DNA of 64,000 bases from Buchnera aphidicola (Cinara laricifoliae) (GTDB lineage: Bacteria > Pseudomonadota > Gammaproteobacteria > Enterobacterales > Enterobacteriaceae). The stretch lies in contig NZ_LR217717.1 in the NCBI RefSeq assembly GCF_900698945.1, positions 124,001 through 188,000 of the forward strand. The letters are read 5' to 3'. The position numbers and the translations under genes were made by a program. Below are positions 52,422-62,257 of this stretch, one piece after another. A model generated the notes under the pieces. It was given only the letters and a program-made list of their open reading frames with translations, was not told the origin of the DNA and searched no databases. Each line of letters opens with the position of its first letter. Position 1 is the stretch's first letter.

Positions 52422-53144
52422 ATGAAAAATAAAAGTAAATATAATCGAATTTTACTGAAAATTAGTGGAGAATTTTTAAAAGAAAATTCAAAAGGAAATC
52501 TTAATACTTCTTTTATGGAAGATTTAGTAAAACAAATAAATTTATTATTACAATATGGTGTTCAAATTGGTTTAGTTATAGGAGGGGGAAATTTATTTAG
52601 GGGTTCTGATTTAGAAAAATTAGGTATGCGACGAACTACATCAGATCATGTTGGAATGTTATCAACAGTTATTAATGGTTTATTAATTTATGAATTTATG
52701 AAAAAATGTAAAATTAAAGTCAGGATATTTTCATCAATTCGTTTAGACGGAATTTGTGAACGATATCGATTAGATAAAGTAAACGATGCATTAGATAATG
52801 GGTATATTACTATTTTTTGTTTTGGTTTAGGTATACCGTTTTTTACAACAGATTCAGCTGCATGTCTATATGGAATTGAAATACAAGCCGATATTTTATT
52901 AAAAGGAACTAAAGTAGATGGAGTGTACTCATCTGATCCATTAGTAAATCCATCTGCTACATTATATCAGAAATTAAAATATAAAGAAGCTTTAAGTGAA
53001 CAGCTAAAATTTATGGATTATACGTCATTAGTGTTAGCTGATGAACATAACTTACCTATTTTAGTATTTGATATGCATGATCCAAAAATTTTATATGATA
53101 TTGTTATTCAATCTAGACCTATTGGTACTTTAATTTATAAATAA
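52422..53144 (+). CDS. pyrH: Uridylate kinase
   Basis: PyrH phosphorylates UMP to UDP. It belongs to the amino acid kinase family, with RILLKISGEFL, GLVIGGGNLFRG and DHVGMLSTVINGL near the N-terminus and TTDSAACLYGIEIQADILLKGT-type nucleotide and UMP-binding segments (core TTDSAACLYGIEIQAD). The 240 residues equal E. coli (241). It lies between tsf and frr, the standard order. Confidence 0.98.
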   Translation: MKNKSKYNRILLKISGEFLKENSKGNLNTSFMEDLVKQINLLLQYGVQIGLVIGGGNLFRGSDLEKLGMRRTTSDHVGMLSTVINGLLIYEFMKKCKIKVRIFSSIRLDGICERYRLDKVNDALDNGYITIFCFGLGIPFFTTDSAACLYGIEIQADILLKGTKVDGVYSSDPLVNPSATLYQKLKYKEALSEQLKFMDYTSLVLADEHNLPILVFDMHDPKILYDIVIQSRPIGTLIYK

Positions 53145-53195
53145 ATTATTAATTTATAAATTTTATGATATTAATTTTCTTAAGAGAAAAAAAAT

Positions 53196-53753
53196 ATGTT
53201 AATTACTTTAAAAGAACGAGTTTATGTTCAAATGAATAAATGTTTTTTATTATTTAATAAAGATTTACATAAAGTTCGTACAAATCGTGTTTCTCCAGAT
53301 TTATTAAATGATATATACATTGATTATTATGGTACTTCAACAGCATTAACTCAATTATCTAATATTATTTTAGAAAACAATAATATGTTAAAAATTACTT
53401 TATTTGATATTTCTATAAAAAATTTTGTAGAAAAAGCAATTATCAATTCTAATTTAGGTTTAAATCCTATTTCTACTAATTCATGTATACGTATTCCGAT
53501 ACCTGCTTTGACAGAATCTAGGAGAAAAGAATTTATTAAAATTATTAAAAACGAAGCAGAAAATGCACGCGTATCTATACGAAATATTCGAAGAGAAGCA
53601 AATGATAGAATAAAGAATTTATTAAAAATTAAAGAAATTAATCAAGATATGGCGCAAGAATTAAAACAAAACATTCAACAAAATACTAATTTATTTATAA
53701 AAAAAATAAATGATATTACTATGATAAAAGAAAAAGAATTATTGACAATTTAG
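53196..53753 (+). CDS. frr: Ribosome recycling factor
   Basis: RRF splits the post-termination ribosome together with EF-G. The tRNA-like two-domain protein has [26 protein letters not shown] and [18 protein letters not shown]. The helical arms carry [18 protein letters not shown]. The 185 residues equal E. coli. AAGAG precedes the ATG. dxr, uppS, cdsA and rseP, which follow frr in E. coli, are absent; bamA comes next. Confidence 0.98.
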   Translation: MLITLKERVYVQMNKCFLLFNKDLHKVRTNRVSPDLLNDIYIDYYGTSTALTQLSNIILENNNMLKITLFDISIKNFVEKAIINSNLGLNPISTNSCIRIPIPALTESRRKEFIKIIKNEAENARVSIRNIRREANDRIKNLLKIKEINQDMAQELKQNIQQNTNLFIKKINDITMIKEKELLTI

Positions 53754-53884
53754 TTTTAGATATTTTTATCTCTATTATTAAAAATAATATATATTTTAAT
53801 TATAATAATTAAAATTAATTCAAATTTTATTTTGTTAAAATTATTATAATTCATACTAAAATGATTTAATATTGTAGATTTTAT

Positions 53885-56332
53885 ATGGGAATTTTAAATA
53901 ATATGTTATTGAAAAAAATTTTTTTTATATGTTGTTTGTGTTTTTCTATGTCTGTATCTGCTGCAAATATAAAAAGTATTAAACATATTTCTATACATGG
54001 AGTTCAAAATGAATCTTCGAATAATATATTGCGGACTGTGCAACATAATTTATTAAAAGATAATAAAGTTATTAATGTTTCTAAAACAATTGAATTATTA
54101 TTGTGTACTGATCATTTTATTAAAATAAATACTTCTAGATTGAATGATACTTTAATATTTTCTGTAAAAGAATTTCCTTTTGTTACTGATATTTGTATAT
54201 CAGGTGTTAATCGTAAAAAATGTATATATTTTAATAAATTACTTAAAAATTTTAGTATTAAAAAAAATGAATTTTTTAATATATTTAATTTTAATAAGTT
54301 TTTTTTACATTTGAAGAAAATGTATGAATTACAAGGATATTTTAGCATTAATTGTATATTAAAAATTATTCGATGTCCTAATAATACTATTCAATTAAAA
54401 ATAATTTTGAATGAAAATCCAATATCATTTGTATCAAAAATTGTTATTGATGGTAATAAAAATTTTTCTAAAAAAAAAATATTACAAGATTTGTTTCAAC
54501 ATGATAATGATTTATTATGGAATTTTTTTGAATTTAAAAAATGTGATTATGTTGTATTTAAGAAATCATTACATGCTTTACATGATTTTTATATACGTCA
54601 TGGATATTTAGATATTAAAATTAATACAGTCCAACAAAATTGTTCACGAGATAAAAAATATATTAATATAAAAATTAATATTAATGAAGGACCACGATAT
54701 TATATTAAAAAATTTTTTACAAATGAGTGTAAAGGATTATGTAGTAATGAATTTATGAATAATATTCAAAAATATGTTTTAAATACCCCTTATAGTAAGT
54801 CTACTATTGATCATATAACAACAGACTTTAAGAATATTTTTTTAAAAAAAGGTTTATCAAATGTTCGTGTTTTACTGCATTCGGAATTAGATAAAAATAA
54901 TCATACAATATTTTTACATGTTTTATTAGATTTACAAAAACAATATTTTATTAATGATATATTTTTTTTAGGTAATTCTCTTGCAGAACATAAATTTTTA
55001 CATGATTATATATATAATCATAAAAATGGCTTTTTTGACATAAATTTAATTAAACAATCTTGTAATGATTTATTTGATACTAGTTTATTTAGTAATATAA
55101 AAGTATATGCAAAAAAAAATTTACACAATAATAATAAAGTTGATATTTATTATGATTTTAAAGAACATCATGACACTAGAGATATAAGCGCATCAACTAG
55201 TTATGAAAATGGGAGAGGTGTTTTATTACAATTACAATTATTAGAAAAAAATTTTATTAACACTGGAAATGAGTTATATATTAAGATTTTAAAGAATATT
55301 CACGATACTAATTTAAAAATTCATTTATCAAAACCATTCAGTTTATTAAAAAATTTTTTTTTAAAATCTAATGCTTTCGTTAATGTTATGAAAGAACGTT
55401 GTGTTTTTCCTAATACTTGCGTTAATAAATTGTTTGGATTTAATACTTCTTTATATACCTCGAGAATAAAAAATAAAAAATTTTCTATAGTATGTGGATA
55501 TGAAAAAATAAAAATTTTATTAACATCTCCTCATATTACATTATTAAAATATTTATCATTATTTCCGAAAAAATTTTTTTTAAATTCAAAAAAAGATAAT
55601 CTTACTGTGAATGATTTTTTTGTTAAGTATATATTTGATTTCAATAATATAAAAGAAAAAAATTTTTTTAAAATAGGTACACATATAAAATTTTTAGGTA
55701 AATTCACATTACCTTGTTCAGATAATTTTTATCATAAAATTTTTTTTAGTCTTAATCAGTATTTTCCATTAGAACATATATATGATATTACTATACATAA
55801 TTTTTTAGAATTTGGATCAGGATTAACTTTAGGTAATCATATTTTTCCTTTTTATGAAAATTATAAGTTTTATCATAAAAATACAAAAAGTGGATTTAAA
55901 GATAATTCTGTTGGCCCTATAGCTATATATTATAAGAATAGTCGCAATAATTCAACTAATTCTAAAAAACGCATTGTATCAAATTTTTATCCTTCTACAG
56001 ATTGTATAGGTGGAAATATGATGGTTCATGCTAATACAGAATTATTTCTTCCGAATATTGAAATATTAAAAAAAATCTTTCAAATATTTCAAGCAGGTGT
56101 ATTTGTAGACGCTATCAATATCTGGGATACTAATTGGAAAAATAATATTTCACTATATTCTATTCGTAAAGCTCTAACTATTGGACAACCTAATTATACA
56201 TATTTATCTGTTGGTGCTTTTATACGTTGGTATTCTATATTTGGTCCTATTACTTTTACATTTGCATCTCCATTACATCCACGTAATACATCTAATTACT
56301 TTTTAAATAGATTTAATATAACTTTTTCATAA
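53885..56332 (+). CDS. bamA: Outer membrane protein assembly factor BamA, divergent
   Basis: BamA folds beta-barrel proteins into the outer membrane. A signal peptide reads MLLKKIFFICCLCFSMSVSAA if translation starts at ATG 53903; ATG 53885 adds six residues. About five POTRA-like repeats (residues 25-430) lead to a barrel domain ending NRFNITFS with terminal Ser rather than aromatic residue. The L6 loop aligns as FYENYKFYHKNTKSGF, where E. coli has FYENFYAGGSSTVRGF. The nearly invariant VRGF is thus KSGF, with Ser at the arginine. The 815 residues match E. coli (810). The sequence is poorly conserved outside the barrel core, yet complete. Confidence 0.93.
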   Translation: MGILNNMLLKKIFFICCLCFSMSVSAANIKSIKHISIHGVQNESSNNILRTVQHNLLKDNKVINVSKTIELLLCTDHFIKINTSRLNDTLIFSVKEFPFVTDICISGVNRKKCIYFNKLLKNFSIKKNEFFNIFNFNKFFLHLKKMYELQGYFSINCILKIIRCPNNTIQLKIILNENPISFVSKIVIDGNKNFSKKKILQDLFQHDNDLLWNFFEFKKCDYVVFKKSLHALHDFYIRHGYLDIKINTVQQNCSRDKKYINIKININEGPRYYIKKFFTNECKGLCSNEFMNNIQKYVLNTPYSKSTIDHITTDFKNIFLKKGLSNVRVLLHSELDKNNHTIFLHVLLDLQKQYFINDIFFLGNSLAEHKFLHDYIYNHKNGFFDINLIKQSCNDLFDTSLFSNIKVYAKKNLHNNNKVDIYYDFKEHHDTRDISASTSYENGRGVLLQLQLLEKNFINTGNELYIKILKNIHDTNLKIHLSKPFSLLKNFFLKSNAFVNVMKERCVFPNTCVNKLFGFNTSLYTSRIKNKKFSIVCGYEKIKILLTSPHITLLKYLSLFPKKFFLNSKKDNLTVNDFFVKYIFDFNNIKEKNFFKIGTHIKFLGKFTLPCSDNFYHKIFFSLNQYFPLEHIYDITIHNFLEFGSGLTLGNHIFPFYENYKFYHKNTKSGFKDNSVGPIAIYYKNSRNNSTNSKKRIVSNFYPSTDCIGGNMMVHANTELFLPNIEILKKIFQIFQAGVFVDAINIWDTNWKNNISLYSIRKALTIGQPNYTYLSVGAFIRWYSIFGPITFTFASPLHPRNTSNYFLNRFNITFS

Positions 56333-56411
56333 TAATTTTTTATATTTTATTAAAATTATTACAAAAATAATATATAAAAAAATTATTATTTTTAAGGTAA
56401 GAGACATAATA

Positions 56412-56869
56412 ATGAATAATCTAAAAGATAGTAAATATAATTTTAGTATAAATGATATTTTACGAATTTTACCGCATCGATTTCCATTTTTATTAATTGA
56501 CAGAATACTGGATTTTAAAAAAGATCTTTATATATGTGCATTAAAAAATATCACTATGAATGATTTTTTTTTTTTGGTCATTTTCCTAAAAAATTAATTT
56601 TCCCGGGTGTATTGATAATAGAGTCAATTGCTCAATCAGGTGGTTTGTTGCTTTTTCATCATAAACAAAATGATTGTATTAATAAAAAAATTTGTTGTTT
56701 AACTGGAATATATAATACACGTTTTATTCGTCCGGTATATCCTGGTGATCAAATGATTATAAAAATATATTTTAAAAAACAATTATGCGGCATTTATTTA
56801 TTTAAAGGAAAAGTAACAGTTCAAGAAACTATTGTGTGTCAATCTACCATATCATTATCATTTTTATAA
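56412..56869 (+). pseudogene. fabZ: 3-hydroxyacyl-ACP dehydratase FabZ, one-base frameshift at a T12 tract
   Basis: FabZ dehydrates 3-hydroxyacyl-ACP in fatty acid synthesis. The first frame (56412-56597) reads INDILRILPHRFPFLLIDRI, typical of the N-terminus, then reaches 12 T (56564-56575) and shifts. Adding one T gives NDFFFFGHFPKK and joins the second frame, with the catalytic histidine in GHFP, FPGVLIIESIAQSGG with the catalytic glutamate, and RPVYPGDQMIIKI up to 56869. Apart from this one base, the whole protein of about 152 residues is preserved. Slippage by RNA polymerase could yield active protein. lpxD and lpxA, its E. coli neighbours, are gone. Confidence 0.88.
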
Positions 56870-57040
56870 TATATTTTTTTAACTGTGTATTGTAATATTG
56901 CTTTATATTATAAAGTAATATTAATTCTTATTAATGAATTAAATAAAATTTATTAGTTTCAATATAAATATTTATTTATGTCAAATTTTTAGTAAAAAAT
57001 TTTTATTTTTAATACATTTATATAATAAATTAGGTTAAGT

Positions 57041-60000
57041 ATGTGTGTAAATAATTTTGTACATCTGCGGATACATAGTGATTATTCTATGATTGATGGT
57101 ATGATAAAATTAGAAAAGTTAATTAAGCATGCAAAAAAAATGGATATGATTTCATTAGGTATCACTGATGTAAATAATTTACATGGTGTTATTAAATTTT
57201 ATTCATTATCTTGTAAAGTTGGTATTAAACCTATTATCGGTGTTGATATTGTTGTAAAATCGGATATTATTGATGGTATTATATGTAATTTAACTTTATT
57301 GGCTGCTAATAATTATGGTTATAACAATATAATAAAATTATTATCTGAATCATATAAATTAGGATATGATGATAATTCTGGATTAATAATAGATATAAAT
57401 AATTTATTACGATTTAAGCGCGGTTTATTAGTTTTATCAGGAGGAATAAAAGGTGATATTGGCCAATGTATATTTAAAAACGATGTAGAGTCGTTAAATC
57501 GTTGTATTTTTTTTTATAAAAAACATTTTCCAAATAAATATTATTTAGAAGTTTCTCGTATAGGAGCTTCAAGAGAAGAAGAGTATATTAAATATATTAA
57601 ATATATTTCTTATACATACTCATTACCAATAGTTGCTACCAATGAAGTATTATTTTTAAAAAAAAGTGATTCATATATTCATAAAGTTAAAGTTGCTATT
57701 TATAAAAAAAAAACTATTACTGATTCAAAATTTATTTATGAATATACTAAAAATCAATATTTAAAAAATCAAAAAAAAATTATTCATATTTTCCGCGATT
57801 GTCCCGAATCAATAATTAATAGTATAGAGATTGTAAAGCGTTGTAATGTTATTATTCCTTCTGGTTCTTATTTTTTACCTATATTTCCTACTGGTTTAAT
57901 TGATTCTTATCAATTTTTTATAGAAAAAGCAAGTAAAGGTTTAGAATTACGTTTAACAAAGATGTTTCCTGATATAATAGAAAGAACAACAAAAAAAGAA
58001 ATATACTTTTCTAGATTGCACTATGAATTGTCAATTATAAAAAAAATGGGATTTGTTAGTTATTTTCTTATTGTAATGGAATTTATTCAATGGGCTAAAT
58101 ATAGTCATATACCAGTAGGTCCAGGTAGAGGATCTGGTGCTGGATCTTTAGTATCATTTGCTTTAAATATAACGGAAATAGATCCTTTACAGTTTGATTT
58201 ATTATTTGAGCGATTTTTAAATCCTAATCGTGTTTCTTTACCAGATTTTGATATTGATTTTTGTATGGATAAAAGAGATTTAGTAATTGATCATGTTATG
58301 GAAAAATATGGTCATGATTCAGTTTCGCAAATTATTACGTTTGGTACTATGGCTGCTAAGGCGGTGATTAGAGATGTTGGTCGGGTATTAGGTTATCCAT
58401 ATGGTTTAACAAATAAAATTTCTAAATTAATACCATTAGATCCTAAAATGACTTTAAAAAAAGCATTCTCTATAAATAAAGAATTAGCAGAGTTATATAA
58501 TTATAATTATGATGTTAAAAAATTAATTAATATAGCTAAAAAATTAGAAGGAGTGATTCGTAATATAGGTAAACATGCTGGAGGAGTAGTTATTTCTCCT
58601 ACTAAAATTTCTGATTTTGTTCCTATATTTTGTGATTCACAAGGAGACAATCAAGTTACACAATTTGATAAAGATGACATTGAGTTTGTAGGTTTAGTGA
58701 AATTTGATTTTTTAGGATTAAAAACTTTAACTATGATTGATATGATTGTCAATATGATTAATATTAGAAACATACATCATAAAAAAAAAAAATTTTCTAT
58801 TTATCAAATTGATTTAAAAGATAAAAAAAGTTTTTTATTATTAAATAAGTCTGAAACAACTTCTGTTTTTCAATTAGAATCATTAGGTATGAAAAATTTA
58901 ATTAAACGTTTAAAACCTGATTCTTTTGAAGATATTGTTGCATTAGTAGCTCTTTATCGACCTGGACCGTTACAATCAGGAATGGTAGATAATTTTATTA
59001 ATCGTAAACATGGTAAAGAAATTATTTCTTACCCTGATCGTAGATGGCAACATAAGTGGTTACAACCTATCTTAAAGTCAACATATGGAATTATCTTATA
59101 TCAAGAGCAGGTGATGCAAATTTCTCAAGTTTTATCAAATTTCACTCCTAGTGAAGCTGATATTTTAAGAAGAGCTATGGCAAAAAAAAAACCGAAAGAG
59201 ATGATTCAACAAAGAAAATTATTTCAATTAGGCGCTTTAAAAAATTCTATTTGTTTGCAGCTATCAAATAAAATTTTTGATTTATTAGAAAAATTTTCTG
59301 CGTATGGTTTCAATAAATCGCATTCAGTAACGTACGCTTTGTTAGCGTTTCAAACATTATGGTTAAAAGCAAATTATTCTGCTGAATTTATGGCATCTGC
59401 TATGACTTTAGATATGATGCGTACTAATAAGGTAGTTAATCTTATTTATGATGCGCGTCGTATGCGCTTAACAATTAAACCGCCTCATATAAATTTTAGT
59501 AATTATTCTTTTTCTGTTAATAAAAATGGAGAAATAATTTATGGTTTAGGCGCTATAAAAGGATTAGGTAAATCGTCTATTGATATAATATTAGCTGAAA
59601 GAGATCAGAAAGATAGTTTTTTTATAAATTTTTTAGATTTGTGTATTCGTTTAATTTTAAAAAAAGTAACACGTCATATTTTTGAAATATTAGTTATGTC
59701 GGGTACATGTGATTGTTTTAATATATGTCGTCTTCAATTATTTAATAGTATTGAAAATACAATAAAGATTGCTAAACAAAAAATTTTATCCATACAAACG
59801 CAACAGTATGATTTATTTTATTTTAATGATAGTAGTATACAAAAATTTTTGATAAAAAATAATGAAAATAATTTAAATACATTAAATGAAAAATTTTGTG
59901 ATATTAAATTAAAAATTTTAAAATGGGAGAGAAAAACATTAGGATTGTATATTACTGATCATCCTATTAAAAACTTTTTAAAAGAAATACAGTACTATAC

Positions 60001-60565
60001 TGATGGAGTTACTTTACATGATTGTTTATTAAAGAATACGGTTAATAGAATTATAATTTCAGGTATTATTTTTTCTATTAAATTGTCATTTACTAAAAAC
60101 AAAAATAAATTTTATATTATTACTTTAGATGATTCGTACAGTCGTTTAGATGTTATTTTTTTTAATGATTTTGATCATTCCATGGATAAACTGTCTTGTC
60201 ATAAAAATGTTATTGTAGTAGTTATAGGAAGGTTATTACATGATTCTTTTGCTAGTCGATCACGTATTTTAGTACATAAAATTTATAATATTGAAGAATA
60301 TCGCGCAAAGAAAATACGTAGTATAAAAATACATATTAAACATAATAATAATACAAATAAAAAAATTTTTAATAAAATATATCATTATTTATTACATAAA
60401 GTGTATTCTGGAAATGTTTTAATATATTTTATATTACCGAAACAATATCATATACAACATAAATTATTTGATAAAATTTATAAAATATATCTTGATAATA
60501 ATTTTTTGAATTATTTAAAAACATTTAAAAATAATTTAGTTATTAAATTAAATTTTTATAAATGA
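57041..60565 (+). CDS. dnaE: DNA polymerase III alpha subunit
   Basis: DnaE is the replicative polymerase. The PHP domain opens with FVHLRIHSDYSMIDGM, the palm carries GPGRGSGAGSLVSFAL and the catalytic aspartates in LPDFDIDFCMDKRD. VALYRPGPLQSGM and YQEQVMQISQ follow, then the helix-hairpin-helix and an OB-fold (LDVIFFND). The 1,174 residues compare with 1,160 in E. coli. The C-terminal tau-binding region is rich in Asn and Lys and diverged. It is a single gene after bamA-fabZ. Confidence 0.98.
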   Translation: MCVNNFVHLRIHSDYSMIDGMIKLEKLIKHAKKMDMISLGITDVNNLHGVIKFYSLSCKVGIKPIIGVDIVVKSDIIDGIICNLTLLAANNYGYNNIIKLLSESYKLGYDDNSGLIIDINNLLRFKRGLLVLSGGIKGDIGQCIFKNDVESLNRCIFFYKKHFPNKYYLEVSRIGASREEEYIKYIKYISYTYSLPIVATNEVLFLKKSDSYIHKVKVAIYKKKTITDSKFIYEYTKNQYLKNQKKIIHIFRDCPESIINSIEIVKRCNVIIPSGSYFLPIFPTGLIDSYQFFIEKASKGLELRLTKMFPDIIERTTKKEIYFSRLHYELSIIKKMGFVSYFLIVMEFIQWAKYSHIPVGPGRGSGAGSLVSFALNITEIDPLQFDLLFERFLNPNRVSLPDFDIDFCMDKRDLVIDHVMEKYGHDSVSQIITFGTMAAKAVIRDVGRVLGYPYGLTNKISKLIPLDPKMTLKKAFSINKELAELYNYNYDVKKLINIAKKLEGVIRNIGKHAGGVVISPTKISDFVPIFCDSQGDNQVTQFDKDDIEFVGLVKFDFLGLKTLTMIDMIVNMINIRNIHHKKKKFSIYQIDLKDKKSFLLLNKSETTSVFQLESLGMKNLIKRLKPDSFEDIVALVALYRPGPLQSGMVDNFINRKHGKEIISYPDRRWQHKWLQPILKSTYGIILYQEQVMQISQVLSNFTPSEADILRRAMAKKKPKEMIQQRKLFQLGALKNSICLQLSNKIFDLLEKFSAYGFNKSHSVTYALLAFQTLWLKANYSAEFMASAMTLDMMRTNKVVNLIYDARRMRLTIKPPHINFSNYSFSVNKNGEIIYGLGAIKGLGKSSIDIILAERDQKDSFFINFLDLCIRLILKKVTRHIFEILVMSGTCDCFNICRLQLFNSIENTIKIAKQKILSIQTQQYDLFYFNDSSIQKFLIKNNENNLNTLNEKFCDIKLKILKWERKTLGLYITDHPIKNFLKEIQYYTDGVTLHDCLLKNTVNRIIISGIIFSIKLSFTKNKNKFYIITLDDSYSRLDVIFFNDFDHSMDKLSCHKNVIVVVIGRLLHDSFASRSRILVHKIYNIEEYRAKKIRSIKIHIKHNNNTNKKIFNKIYHYLLHKVYSGNVLIYFILPKQYHIQHKLFDKIYKIYLDNNFLNYLKTFKNNLVIKLNFYK

Positions 60566-60640
60566 ATTATTATTATTGATATTTAAATTAATAAAATATT
60601 AATAGTTAATTTTATTTAATACGTTTATATATATAAGATA

Positions 60641-62257
60641 TTAAAAATTATATAATTTTTTAATAAACGGAATTATTTTAGAAATGAGAATTCTTGTTTT
60701 TGAATTTTTTTTTCTTGAATAAAATTCAATTTCTTTGCATTTAATTGTATTAGAACTAATAATAATTCCGTATGGAATTCCAATTAAGTTCATATCAGCA
60801 AACATTTTACCCACATTTTCTTTTCTATTATCAAACAAAACATCAATTTTTTTATTTATTAATTGGGTGTAGATTAACTTTGCTATTTTTTTTATCTCAG
60901 TATTTTTATGCATATTGATAGGGATAATAAATATTTGAAAAGGAGCAATACAATTCGGCCATATAATTCCATTATTATCATGATTTTGTTCTATAATAGA
61001 TGACATAATTCTATTGATTCCGATACCATAACAACCCATATGTAATATTTTTTTATTATGATTTTTATCATAGATTGAAAAATTTATATTTTTAGAATAT
61101 TTTTTTCCAATTTGAAAGATATGACCTATTTCAATACTATTTTTTGTTCTTAATTTCTCTTCATTCGTATCGTAATAAAATACGTGATCATAGTTTTTAA
61201 TGTTAATTATTTTATTAAATATTATTTTTTTATTCCATAAAATTGGGGTTAATTGTTTATTAAACCATTTATTTGTAATAATAAAATATGGCATATTAGT
61301 TATTTTAGAATCTGCCAAGATAAATATATCTTTATTAGCGTAGTATTTTTTATTAGCAGTTAATTGATACGACAAAATCATTTTTTTACATTTAATAAAT
61401 TTGATAGGATATTCAAGAATTTTAATATTTTTTAAATCTTCTACATTTAAAGGATCATATTTACGCATTAGTAAAGCTGCTATAGAATATTGAGATTGAT
61501 TTGATTTAGTTTTTATTAAATAAATTTTAATTTTATTTTTTTTTTTATTAAATTTATTAATATGTACAGCATTATGTGAATTTTTAGAAAAAATAATTTT
61601 ATCTTCTCCAATATTAGATAAAGCATGAAATTCATGAGATATAGATCCTCCCATAATTTTTGAATCCGCTTTAATGATTTTAAAATTAATTTTCAATTTT
61701 GTAAATATTTGTATGTAAATTTCTTTTATATTTTTGTATGTTTTTTGTAAGGAATGATTATTTATATGAAATGAATATGCATCTTTCATTAGAAATTCTA
61801 TAGATCGAATTACTCCAAATCTTGGTCTTGTTTCATCTCTAAATTTTTTTTGTATTTGATAAAAAACTATTGGTAATTGTTTATACGAGTGAATTTCTTG
61901 ATTAAATATATAGGTAATAGCTTCTTCATGTGTAGGACTTAATATATATTTTTTTTTTCTACGATCTATAATATTAATTAGTTCTTTTCCATATAATTGT
62001 GTTCGTCCGCTTTGATCCCATAATTTTTTCGGTTGTATGATAGGAGCACAAATTTCTAAATAACCGTATTGATTCATAATATTAGAAATAATTTTTATAA
62101 TTTTTTTTACTACTCTGTATCCTGTAGGTAACCATGTATATATTCCTGCAGATAACATTCGTATCATACCAGAACGTATCATTAATTGATGACTAATTGA
62201 TTCTGTATTTGCGGGTATTTCTTTTATAGTAGAAAGTAAATATTTAGTAGTATACAT
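60641..62257 (-). CDS. proS: Prolyl-tRNA synthetase, editing domain reduced
   Basis: ProS charges tRNA-Pro. Class II motifs are clear: TWLPTGYRV, motif 2 FRDETRPRFGVIRS and motif 3 MGCYGIGINRIMSS. I chose ATG 62257 (MYTTKYLLSTIKE), with AGGA nine bases upstream; it aligns with E. coli MRTSQYLLSTLKE, whereas an upstream ATG at 62326 adds 23 unrelated residues. The enzyme has 538 residues (E. coli 572). The missing part is in the insertion (editing) domain, where the segment holding TVKTLLVKA in E. coli, including the editing lysine, is not found. The aminoacylation core and anticodon-binding domain are complete. Confidence 0.95.
   Translation of the reverse strand: MYTTKYLLSTIKEIPANTESISHQLMIRSGMIRMLSAGIYTWLPTGYRVVKKIIKIISNIMNQYGYLEICAPIIQPKKLWDQSGRTQLYGKELINIIDRRKKKYILSPTHEEAITYIFNQEIHSYKQLPIVFYQIQKKFRDETRPRFGVIRSIEFLMKDAYSFHINNHSLQKTYKNIKEIYIQIFTKLKINFKIIKADSKIMGGSISHEFHALSNIGEDKIIFSKNSHNAVHINKFNKKKNKIKIYLIKTKSNQSQYSIAALLMRKYDPLNVEDLKNIKILEYPIKFIKCKKMILSYQLTANKKYYANKDIFILADSKITNMPYFIITNKWFNKQLTPILWNKKIIFNKIINIKNYDHVFYYDTNEEKLRTKNSIEIGHIFQIGKKYSKNINFSIYDKNHNKKILHMGCYGIGINRIMSSIIEQNHDNNGIIWPNCIAPFQIFIIPINMHKNTEIKKIAKLIYTQLINKKIDVLFDNRKENVGKMFADMNLIGIPYGIIISSNTIKCKEIEFYSRKKNSKTRILISKIIPFIKKLYNF

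Noticed and set aside
54411..54611. 66-codon frame inside bamA in another frame
   Set aside because: It overlaps the POTRA region of bamA. Short open frames of this kind are expected here by chance.
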